A DNA stretch of 64,000 nt from Oreocharis arfaki (Eukaryota > Chordata > Aves > Passeriformes > Paramythiidae). Positions 25,656 through 39,500 of this stretch are shown here, piece by piece. The notes below the pieces were generated by a model that ran no database searches, was not told the origin of the DNA, and saw only the letters and a list, made by a program, of their open reading frames with translations. Each line of letters opens with the position of its first letter. The first letter of the stretch is position 1. Made by a program: the position numbers and the translations under genes. The stretch covers positions 1 through 64,000 of the forward strand of contig VZRR01011616.1 in the NCBI GenBank assembly GCA_013398015.1, read 5' to 3'.

Positions 25656-28600
25656 TATGATGGCAGGCCCATCACAGTGAGGGCCCGCCTTCGGTTCACA
25701 TTTTGTCCTTAGTACACTTGAAACCACCGAACAGCTACACGCTTCTAGGTGATGTCTGATGCCAGAAATGATTCCCAACATAGTATCATATGATACATAT
25801 GATTACAACATAATATCATATATATATAGTGCCAATTTACATACGGTCTATTTTACTCTTTCTAGCTGAGACAAAAATAAATGAATAATTAATATATGCA
25901 CGGTTTGTCATCTGCCATTTGCAGACAAGCCAGAGCTACTCTGATGGCAAAGAACTGGGATAATGAAAGAAAGGAAATAAATTTGTTGCACATAACCTGC
26001 TACTGATTTGTTTTTTCTGTGAAGTCATCAAGGATATCTGTTGGAGCCATCACATCACTTTACAAGCACTACTTTTACTCCAAAGATTAAGCTAAAACAA
26101 AATAGACATGAGCAATGAGAAACAAAAATAAGGGAGATGTACGTAAGGAAAATTTTTAAAAGTAAAGAATGGACACAAAAAAACCCTGAACCACTGTGAA
26201 GAGGAAAGGGAGAAATAAAGACCAGTTGAAATAAAACTTAAGAAGTTCAGACGATGGGAAGAAAGAAAGTAAGATTCAGTATAGCAAGGCTTATGTACTA
26301 AATGTTATAGTTTTGCCAATTCCCCAAAGCTTTTAAAAGCTGTCTTTGTGTATACAGCATTTAAAAAGTCACAAAATGGAGTAGGAAAATAATTAAATGC
26401 ACTGGCTTTCCTCGATTTTTTTTTAGAAGATAAATGCTGCTAACAGAGCTCTTTGCAATGTTTCAAAATGAATAAATAACACCCTTTCTGCTATTTTTTT
26501 TATTATAATGTCTTTCTCCTGGGTTTTTAAATGCCTTCCCAAAAAATGGTTTAGTGCTTTTTTTTTTTTTAACAGAATGTTTTACAATTTTGTCTTCTTA
26601 AATTTCACTAGAGACTTGCAAATCAAACCAGATCTCACTGATTTTGATAGCTTCATTTACGTGGTCCAGTGGAACACAATGTGTTATCATCATTCTCTCT
26701 GGAAGGAAAGTTTATTAAAAAGCTGTCCCTCCCCTGTTTCTCCAGTAAGGTCATGTGATTAGCAGGAGCGTCAAGGAAGCTGTCAGCAGGTGGAGAGAGA
26801 GAGATGTAAGATGCCACTTGTTTTTCTTAGCTTCTGACCTTTGCTCACATGACAGTGAAAAACAAAACCACATCTTTGACACAATATAATTAGGACCCTT
26901 GCATTTCACCAGGTCAGGAAAAGAGACAAAAGAACAATACTTGTTTTGCAGCCCCAGTAATTAGTCCTGGAGGATTTCTTCAACAGCTACTGTTGGCAAA
27001 GAGAGCCTATGGAACGAGCCACCACTCTTCCTGTACATGCCGGCTGAGAAGCCTGCTTCCTGCTTGAAATTCAAATGAGCACAGCTCTGACCTTTACTGT
27101 CACATTTTTTATTTCATAGACAGTTTACAAGGCCTCTCCACTATGCAGGTCATGTTTTAGTTTAAACAGAAATACTCTCGTAGGTGTTAGATGCTAGTTA
27201 ATGATTATACTGAAATCATTCTAATTAGGCTCTGTTGTTACATGCTGCCCTTTGGGGGCTGCTGCTGTTGTCACATAAAGTATTTTGTAGAAAAATAATT
27301 GGCCTGAGATCTTCTTTACCCTATTTTGTTTCTTTTTACATGATTCTGTATTTGATCATGAGAAACACTGCAAGAAACTTTCAGCAATGGCTCCCCCCCA
27401 TCATACCGCGGTTTGAAAAACGGAGGGCAGGCAGGAAGAATTGAGAGATGCATGACACGTCTGAAATTTATTAACTATGATCTGAGGAGGGAAATGTGTA
27501 TTTTTTTAATTTCCTAACCTACTATCTTGCTGTTTCTCTAAGAACCTGGTTTGCACTGCAGCCAGGGGAGGTTTGTGGACCAGGGAGGCACTGCTATGCT
27601 TCATGCACTGATGGGATGACTGGGATTAGGGAAAGCAGGAGGGAATTTGAGTCTACTGAAAAATAGGACAGAGAAGAGTACAGCAAGTAGCAAGTGAAGA
27701 AATGCAAATGGAGTAGAGAAGGTTTCACTTCAACCTTTTACATTTGGCAAGGGACATTAATATCATATGTTAGAGTGCTAGAAAGCAATCTCAGCCATTA
27801 CTTCTCTCTCAAACACATCCTCCTTTGAAAGATGTCAGGCAAATGCCACTCTTTTCCGTGTAGCTTGCATTTTTAAAATGTGAAGTGGTTTTGGATGCGG
27901 GGCGGGGGGGGGAGGAAAAAGAAAAGAGGAGAAATCTTAGAACCTGAATTGCAGAAACTCAAATCACCATGTTACTAGAGTGACACTCCAGAATTAGAAG
28001 CCCAAAATTAGTCAGTCAGTAAAGTTCAGATAAACTCTCTGAAGATATTCAAGGTCCTTTAAATACAAGACCGAGACTTCTTGCTTCATTAGTTGTTGTT
28101 TTCGCTCTTATTTATGAAATGATCTTTTTTGTGATGGGCAGCTGAGTTTATAAGCAAAACATTGCTAGTTCAGGCTGTTGAATTGCAGTCTTTTGTCTAC
28201 TAGCAAAGATGTCAGCTGCAAAGTTATCAGGACAAATTCTGCAGTATTTGTAAAGCAGTAAATCCGTAACCATTGTATTCATGGGAACAGATTTCCGGTT
28301 TTTACTCCAGATACACAGTAGAGCTGGCCTGCAAGAATCACCTGCAAGTATCTTCTTGGATACTACTACTAGCAATCTACAGACATGGCAATACATTTCT
28401 AATACCTTTATCACTGCCTAAATGAAGCATCAATAATTCAATTCCCATTTAAAAAACAGGAAATTATTCATGCCATCAGCCCTCACCATCAATAACAGAA
28501 GTAAACCTAACTATCTCATTATCCAATTGCAATGTGTGCAAACAGAACTGCCCATTGTTGACAATAAATATTTGATAAGTGAGGAAACAGGAAGGATAAA

Positions 28601-30220
28601 CCAAGGATGTATGGAGTGGCTGCTTTATAGATACCACAAGAATTGACCCAGATGGCAATGGTTTACCCTGTTTCTACCTCAACTTATTTTCTTTTCATCT
28701 CAACAAGAAACTGATCCCAGCTGGGCTGGATGTCAACCATGGATGTAAACCATCTGTTCGCTTCCTGTCTTTGTTTATGGTATTAAGTCAAGCTAAATAC
28801 CCAGGTTCCTATCAATTTCTGTAATTCCCAGGTTGTTTTCTTTTAAATCAGCAACTAAGTGATAACTGCAGGGATCAATTAACAATATACAAATAACAAA
28901 ATATTTACTTGCTAAGGGTGCTTGGGCATGCTGTGATTTTACCTATGTTCAGAAAAGGCAGTTGCTAATTTTAGTGTAGCTTCAGCTTTATATTTACCAG
29001 TGAAATCAAAGCAATCTATTCCTACAGAGCAGAGTTTGGCAGTATGTAGTATATTTTACGTATCAATTATAAAACTTGCAAAGAAACTAAGAATCAGCTC
29101 TTGGAAACATCAACCAACATAGGATGTCTGGGATCTAAAAGTCAGTTTGTCTCCCACTTTCAAGGTGTTTTAAGCTCAACCACTTTCACCTGAATATTCA
29201 CTACCGCTTCACATAGAGGACAGTGGCTCCTAGAAATATGTCAAGATTTATTACTGAACTAAAATCACCTGAATGTTACTTCAGGCAAGATGCTCTGGTA
29301 AGGTACACACGCAGCATAATTCTCCAGGAGATCAGTTAACTCTTTCACACTGGGCAATAGCACATCTCCAGTGAGATCAAAGAGCATCTTTCACATGTCT
29401 GGCTGCAAAGCCTAAGCTAAGCCAGACCTGCTGCTGGGGTATGACAACATCCTTTGCCTCCAAGAGCCTCAGAAATGGTCCAAGTATCTTGTGACAAAAG
29501 CATCCAAATCTGTGAAACCATCTGCAGTCCAGAAGATGAGCCAGTATTGTTTCACTTCACAGGTGTCAAGGGTGCTTTGCAAAAGCGAGAGGACAAGAAA
29601 AAGGTATCACTGGTAAAAAAGGGGTTAAAAAAAACAAAAAAAGGGATTTCTAGTAATCATTTTGCAGACAGAAACGTGAACCTGTTTCCAAAGGAACAGT
29701 GCAAGGTCAGTGTCTGACTGCACCACATGAAGCCTAGATAACTCTTAGGAAGAGGTCAGCCTGACACAGGGAACAGTAGTGTGCCCTGTGAATATAGCTG
29801 GGAGCCTTTATAATAACAGAGCTTAGGTGTGTGTGTACTGTCCACCAGACACATGCTCTGGATGGTGTTATTGTGCTGATAAAATTGTTTACTGAAAGAA
29901 CAAACCAAACATTTTTAAACATTTAAACATAATTCATTTATGAAATATTCATCTATCTAAAAAAATTCCATTATAAAATTGTAAATAAAATAAAAACAAA
30001 TAATTGAATGCAAATAAAAGAGAAAATTATAAAGGCAAAATAAAAAAAAACCCCACAAGTTCCAGGCTGTCTCTGCGAAATTACACATCAGTGAGGGGAA
30101 ATTATATACACATTACCACACCTACAGCATTACACCCACCAGCGCAAAAAGCACAGCAGCTCACAAACAGTAACGCTTCTCGGCCACCGCCCTACCAAAC
30201 ACTGACCAAGCAGTACATGT

Positions 30221-30255
30221 AGTTCTTGTAGGAGTCAGTGTTAGGTACAAGAACT
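30221..30255. repeat. Inverted repeat, 10-bp arms
   Basis: AGTTCTTGTA (30221-30230) pairs exactly with TACAAGAACT (30246-30255) across a 15-base loop. Probably incidental. Confidence 0.85.
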
Positions 30256-31062
30256 TCTGGAGGAAATCAGCAAGTCCTGAGGCTATTTTGCTTGGTAATG
30301 GTTCACACAAACATTTTGCTTGCACAGTGCTTCTATCAGCGTGTCTCAGTCTGTTCCAGTAGGGCACTTCACTTTCATGGTCATATTTTGATACAGAAGA
30401 GCATTGTAATCTCCCTTCCTCTAACGCACATTTTCTGGATATCTTTCTTCAGAAGCTTCTTTTAATTTCATCTTTAAAATTTAGTGGAGAGAATAAGAGT
30501 GCGTACGGGGCCCGCTCTGAGCATTCCTGAGAAATAGTGAATGAGGCACAGTGGCAAACAGAGCAAGAGATGCAGGGGAAACATTAGATGGGAACAAGAT
30601 GGTAAAATGCTTTATCTCAAGAATAAATGGAATCTTCATATTTCTGTAATATTTGTATTAACTCTGTTGTCTGCAAATATTTTTATGAGCAAAAGGAGTA
30701 TACACTAGCCTCCTCAATGGAAATTAAGAGAGAATTGTTTGAGCTGACATTAAAGGATGAGCAAGCCAACCATACAATATCTAGTATTGACTATTTAATA
30801 CAGATATTGCCAGTTCTATTGCAAATAATGCGACTGAGTAAGTCAGATGACAGAGACTGGGCTCAAGTTTGATGCAGGTTGCACTTATTAAAAAAATGCT
30901 TAAACCAAAAAATTGAGCCAAGAACATAAAAGGTATTGTCAAAACATTAGAAGGGAAAGGAAATGTTTCAAGGTCATGGTATGAGTCATCTGTCACAACT
31001 CTGTTGGCAGATTAACACGTGTAGCTAAAAACAATGGTGCCCTTTGCAAAAAACACAGTGTT

Positions 31063-31116
31063 CTACATCTATCCTGTGTAGATGCAGCATTGCTGGAAAG
31101 GGCCAGGCCTTTCCAG
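31063..31116. repeat. Two adjacent hairpins
   Basis: First stem: CATCTA (31066-31071) with TAGATG (31079-31084). Second, stronger stem: CTGGAAAGG (31093-31101) with CCTTTCCAG (31108-31116), 9 bp with a 6-base loop. They are 8 bases apart. No flanking promoter or terminator-like signal is evident. Confidence 0.8.
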
Positions 31117-31496
31117 ATTAACAGCAGAAGGTGTTGGGTATGTTGGATATATATCAAATGACAACTCTATTATCATTGAAACTCTTGGGGTGGAGCCCTA
31201 AATGTTCAAAATTAACATTCTGAGATATCAACTTGATTTTGGGAAATACTTCTGTGTCCTTAATAAGTTTGTTTACTAGAATATCTTTTTTGTGTGTATT
31301 TGTTTTCTCACAATAAACAATGTTAATTTGTTAAAACATGTGTAATAAAAGCTCTGATATTTTCAGCATTTACCTCTCCTAGAAGTACATAATTGTACAA
31401 CTATTAACTTTGTTTAAATTTAAAATCTTGAAAGGGAGTTAAATTCTCAAAAAAAAAAAATTAATTCTCATTCTTTCTTTCGTCTTCCTTCTGTCT

Positions 31497-31499
<3 letters not shown>

Positions 31500-31537
<38 letters not shown>
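31500..31537. repeat. Poly-T run bordering the assembly gap
   Basis: Thirty-eight T residues run straight into unresolved bases, so the true run length is unknown. It could be a homopolymer expansion or the poly-A end of a minus-strand retroposon, but no parent sequence is recognisable on either side. Confidence 0.95.
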
Positions 31538-31553
31538 NNNNNNNNNNNNNNNN
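31538..31553. other. Assembly gap (16 N)
   Basis: Sixteen unresolved bases follow the poly-T run. Sequence continuity and the real distance across this point cannot be assumed. Confidence 0.99.
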
Positions 31554-33524
31554 GTCTTTGCAAAATGTAGTTTATGGATAATCTCTTTGGTTAGCACCAA
31601 TTTCCTCTTTATCAAACTTGTCCTACTCACCACCTCCATGTGTATCTCTCCATCTTCCACTCTTGACAAAGACAAGCACTGACTTAGACAGCCTTGGCAA
31701 GCTGCTAATGCTGTGGATTAGTGTGTTCTGCCTTGAGTGAAATCAAGTTCTCTGCCCTTTGGGAATAGCACAGCCGTCAGGTTTAATTTCATTTTCTGAT
31801 ATTTTAGCAGTCACGTCAGGACTGCTGCAGACAAGTGAGAATGAAACACCTTTTTGACAACAGTCTTCAGCACATCCCAGGAAAGGACATGTATATGATT
31901 TTATATGAGAAAGAGGAAGTCTGAGGCTATCAAACACGTAGATGATAGGACTAAATCAAACATCAAACTGATAGATCTCAAATATAACTGGGTATGCACT
32001 TGATACATTTCACAGTGTTTCCTTTTATTACTTTCCATTTTTGCTACATTCTATGGGACAATTTAATTCAGCGCATTTGTCCAGAAGTTAAATTGGTATT
32101 CTTCTATGTTTCTAAAATGCAATTGTACAACTAAGCTAAAGGAAAATAATTATATCACCTGAGGAACACCACCATAAAAATAATAATTAAAAAAAAAAAG
32201 TAAAAAAGGTTCTGATTCATCAAAGCAAAAAAAGTTACAGTATGCATACCTTTTTTCCAAGTGGGTGAATATTTTTTATTTTATCCTTTGTCTGATAAAA
32301 ATTCAGAGGTTTCTGAATACATAATAATATGCCAAAACAAATTGAAAATATTTAGAGTAACCATTGAGAACTCCTCCTTTGCAAGTGGATTGAGATTCTG
32401 AGATCAAATTTTTTGTCTCAGAAAACCCCTGCACCTTTACTCTGAAATACATTAACAGAGTGAGTTTCATCCCGTAAGTGCATGAATTTCCTCCTCAGTC
32501 ACAACACAATATTAAAATTAACTAATAAAAAGCAGATGTAAGATCATTATCTGTAATGAGTGCTTTCAACACTCGCTACCCACTAGCACCTGATGAAAAC
32601 ATGCAAAGCAGAGTGTGAAACAAAATTATGCAAATATGGCAGTAGTAAGCAGTTTCTGGACTTCTGAATCTTCTGACAAGTGAGCCATTGACTATAACTG
32701 ATTGTTTCAATGGGTTTGAAAACCAAATTCGCTGAATTCAGAGGCAAAGCACTTGATGATCTCAGTAAACTTCGGATAAGACTCTGTATGAATTAAGTTA
32801 GAGGTCTTAAGTCTGGAAGATAGAATTCTTTTGGAGATATGCAGGAAAGACTGAAGTAAAGATTGCGTAACTGTCATTCTTGGAGTTGGAGGAGGGGGTG
32901 GGAGGGATGGAGAGAGGGAATTTAAAAGGATATCAAGGTGCCAGATATAAAATTCAGACATACTTATACAATCAATCACTGTATGTGAATGATCCTAGCA
33001 GAAAACTTTTATGGACAGCTATCTACCCATCTGGAAGAAATCCTCAGGAAGCTTAACAGCTGTGTCCAAGTTAAATGATAGGAGTAAAAGGCCAAGGTTC
33101 AGATGTAAAACAGGCTTCAATATTATATATCATAGCCTCTCCAAGGAATACAAACAATAGGAAATAATTATATAAAAGTACATATAAATGAAAAAAAATA
33201 AAAAGAAATACATAAATTACTAAACTAAGTTCTCTTCATGATTTTCAAAGCTTCCATTGACTACTGTAGTGGCTTGGAAGCGTGACAACTTAAACCAGGA
33301 TACAGATGAACTGGGAAATCAGCTACAGATGTCCCACACCTGTGAAATGCAGAGGCCTGGTTCCCTGTAAAAATTTCCGTTTTTCGGTCTGACAGGCTGT
33401 ACAAGTTGGACTGAGAGAGGTCCTGGGTTTGGAGGGTCAGATTTGCTGTGATTTGTATTTCCCTACGGGTAAGGATGGAGGGAGGGCTGCAATGAGGTGT
33501 TGGAGTGTCCCCTGGCACAAAAAT

Positions 33525-33583
33525 TTGATGCCCAATTAGGTTTAGAAATAGTGACAAAGAGTTGATGCCCAATTAGGTTTAGA
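33525..33583. repeat. Direct repeat, two 22-bp copies 37 bp apart
   Basis: A 22-base segment beginning TTGATGCCCAATTAGG occurs at 33525-33546 and again, unchanged, at 33562-33583. It looks like a 37-bp tandem duplication that has kept 22 identical bases. Confidence 0.9.
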
Positions 33584-36500
33584 TAAAGCTCTTCCCTGTA
33601 AACCTCAATTACCTGTGATGCCTTATGACATTCAGCGTTTACAAAGTATAATTACACAATAGTGTCTGACATTTAACGTCTATGGATAATTTAAAAGACT
33701 TCTACTTCAAAAGGGCTGCTCATGAGCAACAGTAATCACTTCAATTAGCTTGGCACCATTACAATGTAACAAGACCATTTGACTGCCTATTAGAACCAGC
33801 CAAGCTCTTCAAGTGTGTTAATTTAGCAGTCATTGCTAATTTCTGGGCTTTGCTGCATTTGCATAGGAAAACATAGCCCTGGTAGCCAGAAAGGGAGTTT
33901 CATTCCTGCAGCAACTTCCTATTCTTAGTGAGGTTTTTATGTTATTGTTGTTTTCAGCCAGAAATATATTTCAAATAGTGAACTATTAAGAGAAAGAGGG
34001 GTTTGATTCACTAAGGGTCTTTTTCAGGATCCAGGTCTTAATTATTAATGTAGTTTTCAAGCTGTTTTTTTTTTAAGCTGCTCAAGACAAGAGATCCCTA
34101 GATAAAAAAAGAAGGGGGAAAAAAGAATTCTCTATCCCTTCCATGACTCCTTTATGCAGTACTAAGGATTTATCCTGGGGGGGACTATGACGTATTGTCA
34201 GGTATTTCCTGGAGCTCCTTGAGGCTTTGTTTAAATATAATGGCCAGTCAAGGTCCTCACCATGTGTTATGGGGACTGGGACCAGACAGGGTGTTACATC
34301 GTTATAGATGCTTCTCTTTTTTCAACCACTTAATACACAGTAGGATATTCTGCAGAAGCAGAAAACCTCTGTAAAGTAGAAGAGTTCTCCAGGAGCCAGT
34401 CTCATCAGCTTAGTAATTCCCTTTAAACGACTGGGACTAATCAAAGGACCGAAGAGGAAAGAAAAGAGCTATTCGTGCCTCTACCTGAGAATAGGTAGGC
34501 TAGGATGGCTATGAGAAACCAGCAAAAGCTGAAAGTTCAAATCCTATAAAACAATAATTCCCAAATAAGTTTCTTGAAAAAGATTTTCATAAAACCCAAA
34601 ACCAGACAAGATGAGGGCTAGCCCTCTGCATAAAAAAATCTCAGCACAGATGCTGCAATGCACATGAATATAAATTGAACAACCCATCTATCATTTGGAG
34701 GACTTAAGCAGTGAGTGGTCAGCATGTGTAGCCCTGCCATAAACTCAAATATGTTTTGTCTGTGGTGTAAGGGAAATTTTAAAATGTCATTGCTACCATC
34801 CATTACAGTGATGTTCATTTTTTAAAACACTAGTGAGGCATCATTTATGTTAGGCATTATGAATACAGCCTTTAGTTATAATACCTAGTATTTCTACAAT
34901 ATAGATGGTAAATTAACTCAAATACAATAAAGTAAATACCTACAACAAGAAAGTTTCTTAAAAAGGGATAGCCAAAAAAAGGAGCATCCTCTCCTCATCT
35001 AAGTCTAGTGGGGCTTTACTAACTTTACCCTGATGACAACAGCAGTCCAAAATATACTTACAACATCTAAATGTCATTGAAATCTGATCTCTTGGGTAGT
35101 ACCAGGGAATTACAGTGGAGGCTAGGCTGAATATGAGCCAAAAATATGCTCTCACCACAAAATAAGACAAACCTCATAGAGACTACATTTGGACTTTGGC
35201 CAGAAGTTGGAGGAAAATTATTATACTTTTTCTTTGGCACAGCTAATTTGGCACCAGCAATATTGTGCTCAGCTTTGGTACCATATTCTCCGTATTTTAA
35301 ATCAGTGACTATATTTTTAAGAAGATAATCTCGAAGATAAATGCTGAAGTGACCTAAACCTTTCATCTGTGTATCCCTGGTCTAGAATGCTTACAACCCG
35401 CCCCCCCTTCCCTATTTTCTCATATGATTTCTTGAACTTCCTGCTCCGAGTTAATGTATATCAAATGTATATGTCAAAATTATTCTGTGACTTTCTAACA
35501 GAAGCTACAAATATTACAAAAAATGTGAATGAAAGTAATTTAGTTTCCACAGGCTTCTATGATGAAACCTTAACCTCTACCACTTTAATGCATCAGTAAC
35601 CATTCCTCATAGTCAGATGGGAATCACACCACTAATGAGCTAAATACTTGATGACTTGAAGGAAGGCACATCATTATATTGCTTCTTTTAGAAAAGGAGG
35701 TGAGTTCAAAATCCTGACCATGTGTTAATAGGAGCAAGCAATTACCTCCATGTGATAACACAGAAATAAGGGGAAGTGTTAGTTAAAATTGCCTTGAAGT
35801 GGCCAGGTGGAGAACTCAAGCAGAATTTGGTGAAAAAAAAGTCTCATGCAACATTTTCCCTTCATATTACCTCCTCAACCACAGTAAGACTGAGCTCTGT
35901 GTGTTTGCACATTTCAAGAAGCTTACATTTATTTCTATCTTATTTTCAAAGATACCAGAAAAGTTTAACAAAAGTTCCAAATGCATTACAGGTATAGAGT
36001 ACATGAAAATTACATAATGTCATAAGGCAGGTCAAGGAAGATTTTATTTATGGATACCATAACATCCTGACACATGTAATTTTGCACCAGTATAACATTT
36101 TTATCATTTCCCAAAAATGGTAGGCACCAGCAACTCTCAGGACTAGCCTTAAAATACAGTACTAACATAAACTTAGTGCAACATCAGACAGTATTAATCT
36201 GGAAATTCCTTCCATATAAAGGAAGTTCTCTGGCTTTCCAGAGCTGGAGAAACTCTGTTATTCTACCTTCAGCATCAAAGGTAAGACATGCAAGCAGAGG
36301 AAAAGGGAACATGACTGGATCTCTGCTTGTGCTACAGTGATCCCTTTGCTGACTGCCCAGTAAATCCATAAATACACACAGAGAGCCAGAGCTTTTGTAA
36401 ATTGTAAAAAATTCCACCCCTGATCTTGTCTAGGATTAAATAGAAAAAGAAAAAAAGTGGACGTTTTCTTCCAGCTCTCTAGTGTAACAACAAATACAGC

Positions 36501-39500
36501 CTGCACAATTTGCAAGGACTACTCTGACAAATACCACAACCACCAAGAGGATTTCAGACCAAATTTTCAGCCTCCACTTCCTCCATTTATCCTTTTGTAA
36601 AGTGATACAATTCAAAGACAGAAAATATGGAAAAATGAAAAAACGTGTAATCAGCTTTATTGTACTTTTCATAGAAACAATCAGACCAATATCTTTTCAT
36701 TCTTTAATTCACAAAGAAAAAAAAAGAGAGAGAGGAATTGATTATATATATAGGCAGGATATCAGACTGGTGAATTAATAAGGAGGAAAGAAAATACCAG
36801 CATAAACCTGATTCATCAGGAAAACTTCTATGAGAAAAGGGCATATGACTTATTTGTTCAATATTGGAAAATCTTCTTTAATTTACTCACTCTAACAACT
36901 CCCTCAAACTTGCATCTTTTATAGGAGACAAGGCTCATCAGAACATCATTTCACAAATTCTTCTATGGCCCTTCTGGTGTTATTTCTTATAATAAACTGG
37001 CCAGTATATGATTACTCTTTACAGCACAATTTTCATGGAGTCATATGCTCATTTCAAGGTCATGCTCACTGCGCACTTCTGAGGTAATTTGTTTGGTGTG
37101 GAAGGGGCCTCTGCTTTTCTTGTGGTCCTTGTGTTCACACTACCAGAACCTCATCTCATCTATGTAGCAGCTTTCTCATTCTGCAGCAATTTCCAGCCTG
37201 ACTTCTCAAAGCTCTCTGTGGACTTTATGAACTTCTGCTACCTCACCTCTTCCTGGCCTTCAGAAGCGGGTGAACCAGAACAGCCAGAATGAATATTCTG
37301 ACTGGTGTTGCACTATAACACCTGAAAGAGAACTAAGAAATGCACCCAGACCACAAAAATCTTATGCTTTGTTGAACAGAATGGAAGAGATTTTGATGAA
37401 TCTCTGTACACGATGAACTTTCTCCTTCCAGCTCACGCCATGGGTGAAGGTCGTTCACTGGATATTATGTTCAAAGGTTTTGCATGTCTGCAAAAAAAGG
37501 ATGCCAAAAGACAAGAGGGACCGAGAGCAGAGGGACCAAGAAAGCCAAAACACTAGACACAGCCACAGTAGCAATAGCAATGTGACCCTGAAAGAACTGA
37601 CAGAGATCAGGCTTTGGGGCTGAGCAATGTCTAGGAAGGTGAGAAAGTGGTAAGCAAAGAGTCATAAACTCCTGCTGTGCAGCTCCTACCCTACTGAGGG
37701 AAACAGAACTTTTATGTTCTTTTCAAATATGCGTAACAATATGTGTAACAAAAGTACCTTATGTATCTACCTGGAGTTTCTCCTATTAGTGTTTTTCCCA
37801 GACTAACCTTTAGCTATCCAGAAAGCAATCACACTCAATGTAAAGCATCATGTCACTAAAAATTATAGGACAAGCCAAATTCTTCTCTCCCATTTTCATG
37901 GGAATGGTACTGCAGGGGAAGACTAACATCTTGGCTCAGATTAAACACCTTTCTCCTGTTACTCTCTCCAGACAGCCATTACTTTCTCTTTCTCTTGTTT
38001 TTCCTTACTCCTATCACTCCAGCATATAATTGCTGAAGGCACTCAGCAATTTGGCACTTGTGAGTCCCAGACCTCCTCTTCAGGACTTTACAAGACTTTT
38101 CCTCCTAAAGGAAACTTTTAATTTTCTCCTCATTGTACCTAATTCCTCACCAAGCCACCAGAACCATCCACACGTCTCATACAATACGGTGATTTTGCAC
38201 CAGGTAAGCGGGAGATGGTTGTATATTATATCTAAGGGAAGGAAACGGCAATCCCATTTTTCCTTTCTTGTGTTCTCTTCCGAAGTAAGAATAGAGCCAT
38301 TTCCTTCTGCAGCCAGGATGTGAAGAGGGGTGACAATGTAAAACCACCACCAATCCTCCCACTGTCCCCATACACTGCCCTTTTACTCAGTATTACCTGA
38401 TGCAACATTTCTTCCTCTTGCACAGGTAACAGACACCAAAATATTCAGGGGGCCCTGAATCATAGTGGAAACATTTCTGTGAAAGACAGTGCCACATTTC
38501 TTATCCTGACAGCTGAGCTGTCCCCAGTATGGGGATAAAGAGGAGAGTATTATGCAATTGGCACCAGCTGATTGGTTGCTCTAACGTCATATCTAACACC
38601 TGACTGGTCTGATAAGATGTGAACTTTTACATCCATAAAATCAGCACTAAGAACGATGGCAGTGAACAGTGCAGCTACACCAAGTTTTCTGCCTCTCTGT
38701 AGATTCATCCTGCACATGGTTATGGGTAGCCCAGTAACAAGTCATATGGAAGATTTTACCACCATCCTTCTGTCCAAAGTCCAAACCACATGAGTACAAA
38801 ATTAAGTAAGTGTGAAACAAAACCTCTCAACCTGGTAATAGCCAGCGTTAATTTACTGGCTCCCACTCTGTTAAAGCCTTTTCAGCAGCAGACTGGAGAG
38901 AAAAGCTGTCTTGTTCTTGCCTGCAGGGGTGTTTTGATGAGCTGAAACTTTATCTACACTGACAAGACAGTAGAGAGCAAGTGTCAGAGCATTTTTATTC
39001 AGATCTCCACCACACCTTTGCAATGCTTCCTGCACCTCTGGGGACTACAACAGGGAAAAAAACCCAACCCAGATAATAAAATACACTACTCTGACTTCTC
39101 GCCCAAGTTTGGTTAAGCCTCTAGCAGCCAGAACATACCATCAGATTAGTCAAAATTATACAACCCTCCGCTCAGAAAGAAGGACCTGAACCTAAAGTTC
39201 TATTCACAGCTCAGAAGGTGGGTGAAGGGGATGGTGCCTGTGTGCAAGAGCCAAAGAGAGAGAGAATACAGCCTATGCTGCCACTTCTCTCCAAAATAAG
39301 AAATAATCAAGCAAGGAATAAAATACATGTGAAGGGAATTGATTTAATTTAATCACCAGAAGTAAGTTGTAAAATCACTTCTTCACTTCATGTCAGATGA
39401 AATATTCAATGATTCTCAAGCCCTCTCCTGTTCTTTCAGCTGAGGAGACACAGGACGTCTTTGTCAGCAGAGGCAGCTGCTCAGGAGGCTGAGGCAGACC

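Larger units (their letters stand above)
22276..31498. other. Long unique stretch, no supported gene
   Basis: Nine kilobases of AT-rich DNA without a recognisable repeat family or exon. Small items are a perfect hairpin at 25630-25655, a 14-bp palindrome at 25783-25796, a G-run near 27898-27914, an inverted repeat at 30221-30255 and two adjacent hairpins at 31063-31116. None has sequence features of a known RNA family that I recognise. Confidence 0.5.

Noticed and set aside
34500..34560. GTTCAAATCC resembling a tRNA T-loop
   Set aside because: No matching acceptor stem, D-arm or anticodon arm could be fitted in the preceding 75 bases.
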